A stretch of 36,993 nucleotides of DNA, taken from NCBI GenBank assembly GCA_017539645.1, contig JAFYCM010000004.1, positions 1 to 36,993 of the forward strand, given 5' to 3'. The notes beneath the pieces were generated by a model. The model ran no database searches, was not told the origin of the DNA, and worked only from the letters and a program-made list of their open reading frames with translations. This document shows positions 8,485 through 17,371 of the stretch, piece after piece. Origin of the DNA: Bacteroidales bacterium (GTDB lineage Bacteria; Bacteroidota; Bacteroidia; Bacteroidales; Marinilabiliaceae). The translations under genes were made by a program, and so were the position numbers. Position 1 is the stretch's first letter. Each line of letters starts with the position of its first letter.

Positions 8485-8492
8485 TAGATTTG
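8485..8492 (+). promoter_or_regulatory. Probable promoter for the glycosyltransferase-sigma-rsmG operon
   Basis: TAGATTTG matches the TAnnTTTG -7 consensus exactly and lies about 30 bases upstream of the GTG start at 8522. The -33 region is weak, with no clear TTG about 20 bases upstream. The region 8339-8484 between this and the divergent kdsD promoter holds no gene that I can support. Confidence 0.5.
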
Positions 8493-8521
8493 TCTCGGAT
8501 AACGAAAAAACAAGTAAAGTA

Positions 8522-9640
8522 GTGGAGTCTGTAGAGCTTTATGCCATAATTGCTTTTGGCGTTGTAGCTGTTTTGCAAATATTCTATCAGTCGTTTTTTA
8601 TGCTAAGAATGCGCCGCCGCAAGGAGATTTCTACCGAGCGACCGCCGCTGAGTGTTGTTGTCTGTGCACGCAACGAAGGGTATAATATTGCGCGCCTCGT
8701 AGATTCGTTGATGGCTCAGAAATATCCTGAATTTCAGGTTGTTGTTGTCGATGATTGCTCTACCGACGATACGCTGATGCAGCTTGCAGAAGCTCGCGAA
8801 CGTCACCCGAAACTCTACTATACCAGCATACCTATCGACAACCACTTCAAGCACGGCAAAAAACTCGCGGTCACTGTAGGTATCAAGGCTGCAAAATATG
8901 CACACCTTGTCATGACCGATGCCGATTGCGTGCCTTCGTCGGAGCATTGGCTCGAGAATATCGCACAAGCTTTCACCGATGGTAAACAACTCGTTATTGG
9001 TTATGGTAAATATCGGAAAACCAGTGGGCTGCTTAATTTCATAATACGCTACGAAGCCTTCTGGAACGCAGTTCAATATTTCGGTTTTGCGCTTGCATTC
9101 CGTCCGTTTATGGGCGTTGGCCGTAATATGGCTTACAAGCGCGAACTCTACGATGCTAGCTCAAAATATCGCCGTAACATTCACGTGCTTTCGGGCGACG
9201 ACGACCTCTTCATTGCAGAGATGGGAACTCGCAAAAATACCGCCGTTGTATTCTCCGAAGATTCGCAGACCATCAGCGAGCCTAAGCACACGTGGAGTCA
9301 GTGGGTGGCGCAGAAAGCCCGCCATTTGCAGACCGCATCATACTATCCCACGAGCGTCAGCAGCATACTTATGCTTGAACAAATTACGCGTCAACTGACA
9401 ATTTGGGGCGGGGTGGCGTTGCTCATACTTATTCCTACATTTCCTATCGTAATATCAGTAGCATCGGCACTCTTTGTTCGTGAAGTGCTTATATACATAT
9501 CGCTCTACCGCGCACAGAAACTTATGGGAGAGCGTGGACTTTGGGGCGCAGCAATAATTATGGACACACTATTGCCTTGGATTCAGCTTATTGCTTGGAT
9601 TTGCGGCAAATCAACTAAAAAAAGCACCAAATGGAGATAA
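8522..9640 (+). CDS. Membrane-bound family 2 glycosyltransferase
   Basis: This 372-residue protein has an N-terminal transmembrane helix (about 7-28), a GT2 catalytic domain facing the cytosol, and about two to three C-terminal helices (294-335 and 343-361). Catalytic motifs are VVVVDDCSTDD (74-83), Asp133-Ala-Asp135, Asp226-Asp-Asp228 after SGD, and QKAR (264-267) in the place of the QxxRW motif of processive enzymes. The start is a GTG; later Met codons would remove the first helix. The final ten bases overlap the sigma factor gene. This layout suggests a polymerising or lipid-linked transferase, but the product is unknown. Confidence 0.85.
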   Translation: MESVELYAIIAFGVVAVLQIFYQSFFMLRMRRRKEISTERPPLSVVVCARNEGYNIARLVDSLMAQKYPEFQVVVVDDCSTDDTLMQLAEARERHPKLYYTSIPIDNHFKHGKKLAVTVGIKAAKYAHLVMTDADCVPSSEHWLENIAQAFTDGKQLVIGYGKYRKTSGLLNFIIRYEAFWNAVQYFGFALAFRPFMGVGRNMAYKRELYDASSKYRRNIHVLSGDDDLFIAEMGTRKNTAVVFSEDSQTISEPKHTWSQWVAQKARHLQTASYYPTSVSSILMLEQITRQLTIWGGVALLILIPTFPIVISVASALFVREVLIYISLYRAQKLMGERGLWGAAIIMDTLLPWIQLIAWICGKSTKKSTKWR

Positions 9641-10242
9641 ATGAAAACGTTGTCTACTCTCAAAAAGCACTCCACGACATAAACCTTGTGGAGCGCGCTA
9701 CCAATGGCGACCAAACAGCATACACTGAGCTACTCTCGCGCTATCGCGACTCTATATATTTCCTGCTTCTCAAGATGGTTGGTGATAAGGTTGAGGCTGA
9801 GGATCTTACCATAGAAACGTTCGGCAAAGCCTTCAAGAATATAGATACTTATTCTACCAATTTTGCCTTCAGTACGTGGCTGTTCAAGATAGCCAGCAAC
9901 AATGCTATTGATTTCTTGCGTCGTCGTCGTGCTATGATGGTCTCTCTCGATGGTGCCGACGATAAAGAAGATGCTCATGTGGTTACCGTTGTCGACAAGG
10001 GACTCAATCCTGCCGAGGAGATGATTAAGTCGCAGATGATAGATGCCGTGCGCGCTGTAGTGAAAGAACTTAAGCCACGCTATCGTCGATTGGTGGAGAT
10101 GCGTTACTTCCAAGAACTTTCGTACGAAGAGATTTCTGAATCGCTCGACATACCTATAGGTACGGTGAAAGCTCAGCTTTTCCGCTCGCGCGAACTACTT
10201 TATAATATGCTTAAGAATACCGAAACAGCTCAAAACAGATAA
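9631..10242 (+). CDS. ECF-type RNA polymerase sigma factor
   Basis: This 203-residue sigma-70 family protein has region 2 at about residues 27-95, including the -10-binding helix with DLTIETFGKAFKNI and the FSTWLFKIASNNAIDFLRRR stretch. Region 4 is at about 145-195, with the helix-turn-helix LSYEEISESLDIPIGTVKAQ. No anti-sigma gene is adjacent, unlike SusCD-linked ECF pairs. It overlaps the upstream glycosyltransferase by ten bases and its stop shares a base with the rsmG start (TAATG), so all three are co-translated. Its regulon cannot be read here. Confidence 0.93.
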   Translation: MEINENVVYSQKALHDINLVERATNGDQTAYTELLSRYRDSIYFLLLKMVGDKVEAEDLTIETFGKAFKNIDTYSTNFAFSTWLFKIASNNAIDFLRRRRAMMVSLDGADDKEDAHVVTVVDKGLNPAEEMIKSQMIDAVRAVVKELKPRYRRLVEMRYFQELSYEEISESLDIPIGTVKAQLFRSRELLYNMLKNTETAQNR

Positions 10243-10865
10243 TGAACATAATAGAAAAATATTTTCCGCATCTCACCGAACTTCAACGTTCGCAGTATGA
10301 GCAATTGCAAGCGCTCTACACCGATTGGAATACGAAAATCAACGTCATTTCGCGAAAGGATATAGATATGCTTATGGAGCATCATGTCCTGCATTCGCTT
10401 GGCATAGCACGCTACACGCCTTTTGCTGCCGGTAGCTCTATTATAGATGTGGGCACAGGTGGCGGTTTTCCAGGAATTCCGCTTGCCATAATGTTTCCCG
10501 ACGTCTGCTTCACACTTGTCGACTCCATAGGTAAAAAAATTCGTGTGGTCAACGAGGTTGCAACCGCTTTGGGGCTGAAAAACGTAACCGCTATCCAGAA
10601 ACGCGCCGAAGAGATTCGCCAAGAGAAGTTTGACTTCGTTGTGAGTCGCGCTGTAACTGCCTTCCCGGACTTCGTTGCGCAGACGCGTCATCTTGTGGCT
10701 CGACAGAATAGAAATGGAGTAGCAAATGGCATATTGTACCTCAAAGGTGGCGATTTTGCCGATGAGGTGGCACCATTTGGCCGCTCAGCCGAAGTGTTCG
10801 ATCTTAGCAGCTATTTCGAAGAAGAATATTTTTCTACAAAACGCCTAATTCACTTGGTGGTGTAG
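10242..10865 (+). CDS. rsmG: 16S rRNA (guanine-527-N7)-methyltransferase
   Basis: This 207-residue SAM-dependent enzyme methylates G527 in the 530 loop of 16S rRNA. The SAM-binding glycine motif IIDVGTGGGFPGIPLA lies at 67-82, preceded by the family signature INVISRKD (33-40) and followed by the DFVVSRAVTAF strand. The length is typical for RsmG/GidB. It is the last gene of the three-gene overlapping operon. A tRNA gene begins 35 bases after the stop. Confidence 0.96.
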   Translation: MNIIEKYFPHLTELQRSQYEQLQALYTDWNTKINVISRKDIDMLMEHHVLHSLGIARYTPFAAGSSIIDVGTGGGFPGIPLAIMFPDVCFTLVDSIGKKIRVVNEVATALGLKNVTAIQKRAEEIRQEKFDFVVSRAVTAFPDFVAQTRHLVARQNRNGVANGILYLKGGDFADEVAPFGRSAEVFDLSSYFEEEYFSTKRLIHLVV

Positions 10866-10900
10866 AAGCGTGCGTATACATTTGCATCGCAAAACGCGAC

Positions 10901-10973
10901 GCGGTAGTAGCTCAGTTGGTAGAGCACTAGCTTCCCAAGCTGGGGGTCGCGGGTTCGAACCCCGTCTACCGCT
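10901..10973 (+). tRNA. tRNA-Gly (anticodon CCC)
   Basis: The cloverleaf folds completely. The acceptor GCGGTAG (10901-10907) pairs with CTACCGC (10966-10972), and the D arm is GCTC/GAGC. The anticodon stem CTAGC/GCTGG has loop TTCCCAA with CCC at 10934-10936, and the T arm is GCGGG/CCCGT with loop TTCGAAC. The discriminator at 10973 is T (U73), the bacterial glycine identity base. CCA is not encoded. Confidence 0.97.
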
Positions 10974-10981
10974 CTATATAT

Positions 10982-11011
10982 AAGGAATGCCAATTGGGTG
11001 TTCCTTTTTTT
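10982..11011 (+). terminator. Probable intrinsic terminator after tRNA-Gly
   Basis: AAGGAA (10982-10987) pairs with TTCCTT (11001-11006), with a loop that contains CCAATTGG, and the stem runs into a T tract (11005-11011). The stem is short, so strength is moderate. Confidence 0.6.
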
Positions 11012-11095
11012 GTGTGAATACACTACGAAAACTCCCAATTTTCATGTTTTTTACTGGTAATTCGTACAAATAGTGATGTAAATAAATTACCTCTC

Positions 11096-11125
11096 TTTGC
11101 TAATTGTCTGAAAATGTTAATTTTG
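11096..11125 (+). promoter_or_regulatory. Probable promoter of the GNAT gene
   Basis: TTTG at 11096-11099 and TAATTTTG at 11118-11125 are separated by 18 bases, a good match to the Bacteroidota -33/-7 promoter. The ATG is 37 bases downstream. Confidence 0.65.
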
Positions 11126-11162
11126 CTGACTACACATTGTCAATTCGCATAAAACTGATACT

Positions 11163-11777
11163 ATGAATTTGGACATTGATTTGTCGGGCTTATATCGTCT
11201 CTCTAAAGCTGATGCTGAGATTTTTTCTCAATGTTGTGCTAACGCATTCAATTCTTATCCTTTGATGGATTGGATGGTTGGCGAACGAATGTCGGAAAAG
11301 GAGATGAAATGGTTGTGGCGCACAAATTTTTTGTCTACATGCGACGAAGCAGTATCTATTTCTGACAGCAGCGCTGTGCATGGCGTGGCGCATTGGTTGC
11401 CTCCGTATAGCATCGGTTTCCGAACGCTGAAATATATTGTTTGCGGTGGTTGGCGATTGTCGCGTTTCTGGTCGCGCATGTTGCTCTACGAAGATTATGC
11501 CAATAGTATCCGCATGCGCTTGACCCATGGTGATTGCTGGTATCTCAGCAGTTTGGCGGTTCGCTATTCGTGTCGTGGCGAAGGGCTTGCTGGTAAAATA
11601 GTTCGCCCAGTCTTGAATTATTGTGATGAAATAGGAGTGCCTGCATTCTTAGAGACGCACACCGAGCAGTCGGTAACTATGTATGAACATTTAGGCTTCA
11701 AAGTTGCCGAGGAAGGTCTTGTTCCAGATTCCAAATTGACGCATTGGGCAATGATCTATGATCCGCAGAAGAAATGA
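11163..11777 (+). CDS. GNAT-family N-acetyltransferase
   Basis: This 204-residue acetyl-CoA-dependent transferase has beta-strand 4 at WYLSSLAV, the pyrophosphate loop R138-G-E-G-L-A-G144 (the family RxxGxG/A motif A), and the C-terminal YEHLGFKV strand typical of GNAT motif B. A large insert between residues 40 and 120 separates the N-terminal strands from the CoA site and probably recognises the substrate, which is unknown. It is a single-gene unit between the tRNA terminator and the SusC upstream region, with its own promoter. Confidence 0.85.
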   Translation: MNLDIDLSGLYRLSKADAEIFSQCCANAFNSYPLMDWMVGERMSEKEMKWLWRTNFLSTCDEAVSISDSSAVHGVAHWLPPYSIGFRTLKYIVCGGWRLSRFWSRMLLYEDYANSIRMRLTHGDCWYLSSLAVRYSCRGEGLAGKIVRPVLNYCDEIGVPAFLETHTEQSVTMYEHLGFKVAEEGLVPDSKLTHWAMIYDPQKK

Positions 11778-12107
11778 TTTATGAATTCTCAATTATGAAT
11801 TGTGAATTATGATCAGTGATTTATGAAAACTACGAACGTGTTATTGAGTTGACGTGTTCGAATCCTTGTTTCTTTTGCTTTTCAAATTCTATCTCCTTGT
11901 AATTATAAAAATCTCTCTTCCTATTTATAAGTATATACGGTATGTAAACTGATGGTGCAAATGTTAATTTGTGTTGGTTGTTTTATATAACATTTTGTAC
12001 CTATACATATCAATTTGCGCAAATTAGGTGTCGATTTGCGGATTTTGAATATGTTGAATATCAATATAGTACGCAATATGTGACTAAAAAATCGCAAATA
12101 AGTGTCA
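11778..12107. other. Gene-free A+T-rich upstream region of the SusC gene
   Basis: No credible gene is seen here. It contains a degenerate AATTATGAATT-type repeat (11780-11825), of which TCAATTATGAATT at 11789-11801 recurs exactly at 21010-21022. A perfect 14-bp palindrome, AATTTGCGCAAATT, lies at 12012-12025. I see no strong terminator for the GNAT gene. Confidence 0.6.
12012..12025. repeat. 14-bp perfect palindrome upstream of the SusC promoter
   Basis: AATTTGCGCAAATT is fully self-complementary and lies about 100 bases upstream of the susC -33 element. It could be a regulator site; partial copies of its GATTTGCG core follow at about 12033. Confidence 0.5.
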
Positions 12108-12140
12108 TTTTAACACCAAAAACGATTGGCGGTGTTAAAA
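12108..12140. promoter_or_regulatory. Probable operator: 10-bp inverted repeat over the SusC promoter
   Basis: TTTTAACACC (12108-12117) and GGTGTTAAAA (12131-12140) are perfect inverse copies separated by 13 bases. The -33 TTG lies in the loop and the right arm fills the spacer to the -7 element. A third GTGTTAA half-site occurs at 12162-12168, 30 bases after the second. Confidence 0.6.
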
Positions 12141-12154
12141 CTTGTTTATATTTG
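12126..12154 (+). promoter_or_regulatory. Promoter of the SusC-SusD-lipoprotein operon
   Basis: TTG at 12126-12128 and TATATTTG at 12147-12154, 18 bases apart, fit the Bacteroidota promoter. Transcription would begin near 12161, giving a leader of about 70 bases that lacks a Shine-Dalgarno sequence. Confidence 0.7.
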
Positions 12155-12231
12155 CGTTGTTGTGTTAATACTAAAGTGAGTGTTTAGTGTAACATAGCAA
12201 GATTCAGTTAGTGTAATAAAAAACAAAACTT

Positions 12232-15200
12232 ATGCGAAGAAACATTTTGCAAACCCTATCCCTAAGGGTCGTTTCTGCGATAGCATTGGTGATGGCAACG
12301 ACATCGGCTATTGCGCAGAACACGGAAAAAATTTCGGGTAAGGTAGTTGATGGTAGTGGTGCGCCACTGCCAGGTGTAAACGTTGTTGTGTCGGGTACTA
12401 CTAATGGTACTATCACCGATGCTGACGGTAACTATACCTTATCAGTTCCTGAAGGATCTGTATTGAGCTACTCGTTCATCGGATTCAAAGTTTCGTCAGT
12501 GACTACGGTTGCTGGACAGACAAGTTACGACGTCACCTTGGAAGAAGATGCTTCCGACCTTGAAGAGGTGGTAGTCATGGGTTACGGTGTTCAGAAGAAG
12601 AAACTCGTAACTGGTGCAACAGTGCAAGTGAAAGGTGAAGATATCGCGAAGATGAACACCTCTAATGCACTTACAGCAATGCAAGCGGCTACGCCTGGTG
12701 TGCAAATCACCCAATCGTCATCGCAGCCAGGTAAGGGCTTCAAGGTAAACATTCGTGGTGTCGGTACTATTGGTACTTCATCACCATTACTTATTATAGA
12801 TGGTGTGAATAGTGGTACGGCAGACGATGGTTTGAATGGCCTGAACCCTAACGACATTGAGAGCATCGACGTATTGAAAGATGCGGCTTCGGCAGCAATT
12901 TATGGTGCGCGTGCAGCCAATGGCGTTATCCTCGTAACCACAAAGCAAGGTAAAGAAGGTAAGGTAACTGCATCGTACGATGGCTATGTTGGCGTTTCTA
13001 ATCCATACAAACGTCCTGCTACGCTTAACGCTAAACAGTACATGCAGATTATTGAAGAGACAAACTTCAATACTTATGGTACCTCTACAAATTGGTCGTC
13101 AATCGTTCCACAAGAGATTCTCGATAAAGTAGAGAGTGGTTGGGAAGGTACCGATTGGTTCGACGAGTATCGTAATGAGAATGCCGTTCAGCAGAGCCAC
13201 TCATTCAGCCTTACTGGTGGTACGGACAAATCGAAGTTCTCTATGTCGATTAACTACTCTAAGAATGAAGGTATTATGGGTGGAAGCCAAGCTTCGAACT
13301 ACGAGCGTTATGGCGGTAGAATCAATTCAGACCATATCCTTCTCAAGAGCAAAGTTGATGGCAGAAATATCATAACTATTGGTGAGAACATCTCTTATTG
13401 GTATAGCAAGAGCCACGACCTTGCAGAGAGCAATGGTTATTGGAACATTATGAAGAATGCTTATATAGCTTCTCCTCTCGTTCCAGTGTACAACGAAGAT
13501 GGCTCGCTTACCAACTTCCGCGATAACGGTAAGGGTTGGAGCTCACAGATATTTTCTAACCCACTCGAAGGTTTGACCAATGGTGAGTATAACTCAATCA
13601 ACCGCAATCGCAATTTTGGTGTAGGTGCTACATTCTATCTTGAAATAGAGTTTATCAAAGATTTGAAGTATCGTGGCCAAGTAAATACTGGTTATAATGC
13701 TTCTAACTATCGTAACTTCTCTAAACCATATTCTGAGAGCCAAACCAACCAAAGTGGCAACTACGGTTTGAGTGTTGGACAAAACCAAGGTTCGAGTGTG
13801 ACGGTAGAAAATACCCTCTCTTACACATTGCCAGAATTGGCAGGAAACCACATCGATATTCTCGTTGGTCAGTCAATAGAGAAAACAGCATGGAATACCT
13901 CTTTGTCGATGACTGCAAGTGATGCTTCTGAAAATGTTAACTCTCTTGTTCTCAATGGTTTCAACTATGCTCAAATGAGTAACTTTAGCAACATTACTGG
14001 TTATGCTGGCAATGGTAACGAAGGTCAAGGTAATTTGGCATCAGTATTTGGTCGTTTGAATTGGAACTACAACGAGAAGTATATGGCTACTATCATCATG
14101 CGTGGTGATGGTTCTAACAACTTTGCAAGAGGAAACCGTTGGGGCTTCTTCCCATCGGCATCTGCTGGTTGGGTAATTAGCAACGAAAGTTTTATGGATG
14201 CTACTAAAGGAGTGCTCGACCATTTGAAACTTCGCGCAAGCTGGGGTCAGAATGGTAACTGTAACATTGCAAACTTCTACTATCTATCAAACATAGCCTT
14301 CTCTCCAACCGATTATGCAGACTATGGCTACAAGTTTAGCAGCGATATTAAGAATTCGGTAGAAGGCATTTATACCACTGGTGCTTACGCTAAGAACCAG
14401 CCAAACGAGGATGTAACGTGGGAAACATCAGAGCAGCTTAACATTGGTCTCGATGCACACTTCCTCGACAGCCGTCTTGGCTTGACCTTCGACTGGTATA
14501 AGAAGACCACAAAAGACTGGCTTGTTCAGGCTCCAACGCTTGATGTATATGGTTACGAAGAGCCTGCATATATCAATGCTGGTGACGTAGAAAATACCGG
14601 TTTCGAAATTGCTCTTACCTGGAATGACAAGATTGGAGATGACTTCAAATATCACGTTAATGTAAACCTTGCTAAGAACAAGAATGAAGTAACAAAACTT
14701 GGTACTGCATCTGGTAAGATTGGTGATACTGTTACCGACGCATTGTTCGAAAACTCATCATACGTATCACTCGTAGAAAAAGGCCATGCAATTGGTTACT
14801 TCTCTGGTATGTCATACAGTGGTATTTGGCAAAATCAAGCGCAAATTGATGCAGCTCGTGCAGCTGGCAAAGCCGTGCTCGATGGCGCTCAACCTGGTGA
14901 TTGCATCTGGGACGATTATGATGGCGACAAGCAAATTACTCTCGATGGCGACCGCCACGAAATCGGCGACCCAAATCCGGATGTTACTCTCGGTCTTAGC
15001 CTCGGCTTCGATTGGAAAGGCCTCGATTTCAACATCTCTGGTTCGGGTGCGTTCGGTCATCAGATTATGCAAAGCTATCGTACAGCATTGCTTGCTAACC
15101 AATATCAAAACTACACCACCGACATCTTCGATCGTTGGCATGGTGAAGGCACTAGCAACAGCCAACCACGCTTGACCGTAGGTTCTATCAATGATCAGTG

Positions 15201-15477
15201 GGTATCTACTCGCTATATGCAGGATGCCGACTACTTCAAGATTCAGAACATAACTCTTGGCTACGACTTTACTAAGCATCTGTGGAAGAACTCTCCATTC
15301 GGACAGATTCGTCTCTATGTTCAAGCTCAGAACATCTACACATTCACCAATTACACCGGTGTTGATCCAGAAGTTGGTTCAAATGGTGGTACTGCGAATA
15401 GCTGGGCAAAAGGTCTTGATGTTGGTTTGTATCCATCAGCTCGTACCTATCTTGCAGGCGTAAATATCAAATTCTAA
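12232..15477 (+). CDS. SusC/RagA-type TonB-dependent outer-membrane transporter
   Basis: This 1081-residue protein imports a ligand through the outer membrane using TonB energy, paired with the SusD-like lid next to it. A signal peptide (about 1-29, ending AIAQ) is followed by a carboxypeptidase-regulatory-like domain (about 33-105), a TonB-box-like EEVVVMGYG at 111-119, the plug (about 124-235, with IRGVGTIG and NGVILVTTKQG) and a long beta-barrel ending in the aromatic terminus AGVNIKF. There is no N-terminal STN domain, so direct anti-sigma signalling is unlikely. No glycoside hydrolase, sulfatase or sensor is encoded nearby, so the ligand cannot be inferred. Expression is probably controlled at the dyad-bearing promoter upstream. 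Confidence 0.96.
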   Translation: MRRNILQTLSLRVVSAIALVMATTSAIAQNTEKISGKVVDGSGAPLPGVNVVVSGTTNGTITDADGNYTLSVPEGSVLSYSFIGFKVSSVTTVAGQTSYDVTLEEDASDLEEVVVMGYGVQKKKLVTGATVQVKGEDIAKMNTSNALTAMQAATPGVQITQSSSQPGKGFKVNIRGVGTIGTSSPLLIIDGVNSGTADDGLNGLNPNDIESIDVLKDAASAAIYGARAANGVILVTTKQGKEGKVTASYDGYVGVSNPYKRPATLNAKQYMQIIEETNFNTYGTSTNWSSIVPQEILDKVESGWEGTDWFDEYRNENAVQQSHSFSLTGGTDKSKFSMSINYSKNEGIMGGSQASNYERYGGRINSDHILLKSKVDGRNIITIGENISYWYSKSHDLAESNGYWNIMKNAYIASPLVPVYNEDGSLTNFRDNGKGWSSQIFSNPLEGLTNGEYNSINRNRNFGVGATFYLEIEFIKDLKYRGQVNTGYNASNYRNFSKPYSESQTNQSGNYGLSVGQNQGSSVTVENTLSYTLPELAGNHIDILVGQSIEKTAWNTSLSMTASDASENVNSLVLNGFNYAQMSNFSNITGYAGNGNEGQGNLASVFGRLNWNYNEKYMATIIMRGDGSNNFARGNRWGFFPSASAGWVISNESFMDATKGVLDHLKLRASWGQNGNCNIANFYYLSNIAFSPTDYADYGYKFSSDIKNSVEGIYTTGAYAKNQPNEDVTWETSEQLNIGLDAHFLDSRLGLTFDWYKKTTKDWLVQAPTLDVYGYEEPAYINAGDVENTGFEIALTWNDKIGDDFKYHVNVNLAKNKNEVTKLGTASGKIGDTVTDALFENSSYVSLVEKGHAIGYFSGMSYSGIWQNQAQIDAARAAGKAVLDGAQPGDCIWDDYDGDKQITLDGDRHEIGDPNPDVTLGLSLGFDWKGLDFNISGSGAFGHQIMQSYRTALLANQYQNYTTDIFDRWHGEGTSNSQPRLTVGSINDQWVSTRYMQDADYFKIQNITLGYDFTKHLWKNSPFGQIRLYVQAQNIYTFTNYTGVDPEVGSNGGTANSWAKGLDVGLYPSARTYLAGVNIKF

Positions 15478-15498
15478 ATATCTAAATTAGAATAAGTT

Positions 15499-17352
15499 AT
15501 GAAAAAGTATTTAGCATTGGCAGCCGCAGCAAGTTTAGCATTAACATCATGCGAAGACTTTCTCGACTCCGAAAACTATACTCAGGCCAACTCTAAAAAC
15601 TATCCGGCCTCTGCGAAAGACCTCAATACTGAGCTCGCTGCCCTCTATGGCGTGATGAATCAGTATGTTACGGATCCTTTGAATACCTACTTTATGGTGA
15701 ACAACCTCATGTCCGACGATTGCAATGGTGCAGGTGGTACAGGTGACGTTGAATGCCATGCAGTAGCGCATCTTACTATGAGTAAAGAGTCTCTTTATGA
15801 TTTAGCTTGGCATAGTACATACGTAGGTATTGCTCGTGCAAACGCTATTATCAGTTCTGTAGACGCTTTCGACTGGACTGGTCAAGAAGATACCCGTAGT
15901 CAACTTTTGGGCGAAGCCTACTTCATGCGTGGTCTCTTCTATATGTGGGGCGCTCAATTCTGGGGCGATATACCTGCTTATTGGGCTGATCATGCTCCCG
16001 ATCCATGTCCTCAGCAATCGGCTGAAGAGGTTATCTATCCTCATATACTTGCCGACTTCTTGAGCGCATACAACCTTATGCAAGCTGGGAAAACCACACA
16101 AGGTGATGGCCATGCAACCAAATGGGCTGCTGCAGGCTATTTGGCTCGTGCATATATGTTCTACGAAGGCTTCTATAAGAAAGCTGGCGAACTTGCAACG
16201 GCTTCGCTTGCCGATGTCGTATTGCCTGAGCAAGAGGGCATTTCTGGCAATCTTACTAAAGCTCAAGTTGTTGCTGCTCTCGAAGATGCTATGAAAAATA
16301 GTGGCTTGAATCTTATTTCTGATTATCGCCGCTTGTGGCAATATAGCAACGAGCTTTCTGCTCCAGACTATGAATTTATGAAAGACCTTGTTGAAAATAA
16401 GGATCTTGCCGATGACCAAAAGTATTGGGCTGGCAATGGTAATGAAGAGCAACTCTTCCAAATACAATTTGCTAACCTCGGTTCTTGGAGTGGTACTATA
16501 AGCATGGGCTGGGTAAATCAGATTTCGCTCTACTGCGGTTTGCGTTGCGACGACGATGGTAGTGGCAATATTAATGGTGATGAAACAACTCTTCCATTCG
16601 GTCAGGGTTGGGGACAAGGCACCATAAATGCTAACCTTTGGGAGGAATGGCCAGATGATGACCCACGTAAGAGAGCTACAATTCTTGATGCTCAATCTGA
16701 GTGCAAAGGCTTCGTATTTACAACCTCATGTACAGAAGATGCTGGTTACTACAACAAGAAAGTAATGTCTATTACTTGCGCAAGATCAACATTCTCTGAT
16801 ATGGCAACCGCATATACATGGTGGGGCGTTTATCGTAGTGAAAACACTGACAAGGCTAACAAAAACGGTAGCTCTATGCAAGGCGACCACTTTACCGACC
16901 TCGTGCTTATGCGTCTTGCCGACATATACTTGATGCATACTGAGCTTACCGGTAATGCAGAAGGTATGAACAAGGTGCGTAAGAGAGTAGGTTTGCCAGA
17001 GAAAGGATACTCATGGGAGAATATTCAAAACGAACGCCGTTGGGAGTTCGCTGGCGAAGGTCTACGTTTCAACGATTTGCGTCGCTGGAGTGGTAAGAAC
17101 GGTGGCGAAAGTTGCTTGGCTGCTGTTGCCCTTGAAAAGCAAAATGGTACTCGTGTTAACTACACTGGTCGTTGGACAACAATGCACCATGCTACTTCGT
17201 CGTGGGCTAAGCGTTATGCTGAGACTGATGGCTTCTTGCCAATACCTCCATCTCAAATTAATATCGTAGCCGACGAAGCCGTCCTGAAACAAAATGCAGG
17301 TTGGGGTAGTGGTGTTGCTGATGCAAATATGTCGGGTACTCCAAAGTATTAA
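15499..17352 (+). CDS. SusD/RagB-type surface lipoprotein
   Basis: This 617-residue surface lipoprotein caps the SusC barrel and captures ligand. The signal peptide ends in the lipobox LTSC with Cys18, followed by the acidic residues EDFLD, consistent with a Bacteroidota lipoprotein export signal for surface exposure. Typical SusD features follow: the TPR-like N-terminal half with GEAYFMRGLFY, the segment KWAAAGYLARAYM, and the C-terminal block NERRWEFAGEGLRFNDLRRW. It starts 21 bases after the SusC stop. Length is at the upper end for the family. Confidence 0.95.
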   Translation: MKKYLALAAAASLALTSCEDFLDSENYTQANSKNYPASAKDLNTELAALYGVMNQYVTDPLNTYFMVNNLMSDDCNGAGGTGDVECHAVAHLTMSKESLYDLAWHSTYVGIARANAIISSVDAFDWTGQEDTRSQLLGEAYFMRGLFYMWGAQFWGDIPAYWADHAPDPCPQQSAEEVIYPHILADFLSAYNLMQAGKTTQGDGHATKWAAAGYLARAYMFYEGFYKKAGELATASLADVVLPEQEGISGNLTKAQVVAALEDAMKNSGLNLISDYRRLWQYSNELSAPDYEFMKDLVENKDLADDQKYWAGNGNEEQLFQIQFANLGSWSGTISMGWVNQISLYCGLRCDDDGSGNINGDETTLPFGQGWGQGTINANLWEEWPDDDPRKRATILDAQSECKGFVFTTSCTEDAGYYNKKVMSITCARSTFSDMATAYTWWGVYRSENTDKANKNGSSMQGDHFTDLVLMRLADIYLMHTELTGNAEGMNKVRKRVGLPEKGYSWENIQNERRWEFAGEGLRFNDLRRWSGKNGGESCLAAVALEKQNGTRVNYTGRWTTMHHATSSWAKRYAETDGFLPIPPSQINIVADEAVLKQNAGWGSGVADANMSGTPKY

Positions 17353-17371
17353 TCCTCTAAGAATTATAAAC

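Noticed and set aside
11778-12231. Possible small RNA gene upstream of SusC
   Set aside because: There is no hairpin-plus-T-tract end, and the palindromes are better explained as regulator sites.
15802-16695. 297-codon antisense frame inside the SusD gene
   Set aside because: The composition mirrors the sense gene and no domain is visible.
17294-17371. Upstream extension of the SusE-position lipoprotein
   Set aside because: It lies within the SusD gene in another frame and would precede a clear signal peptide.
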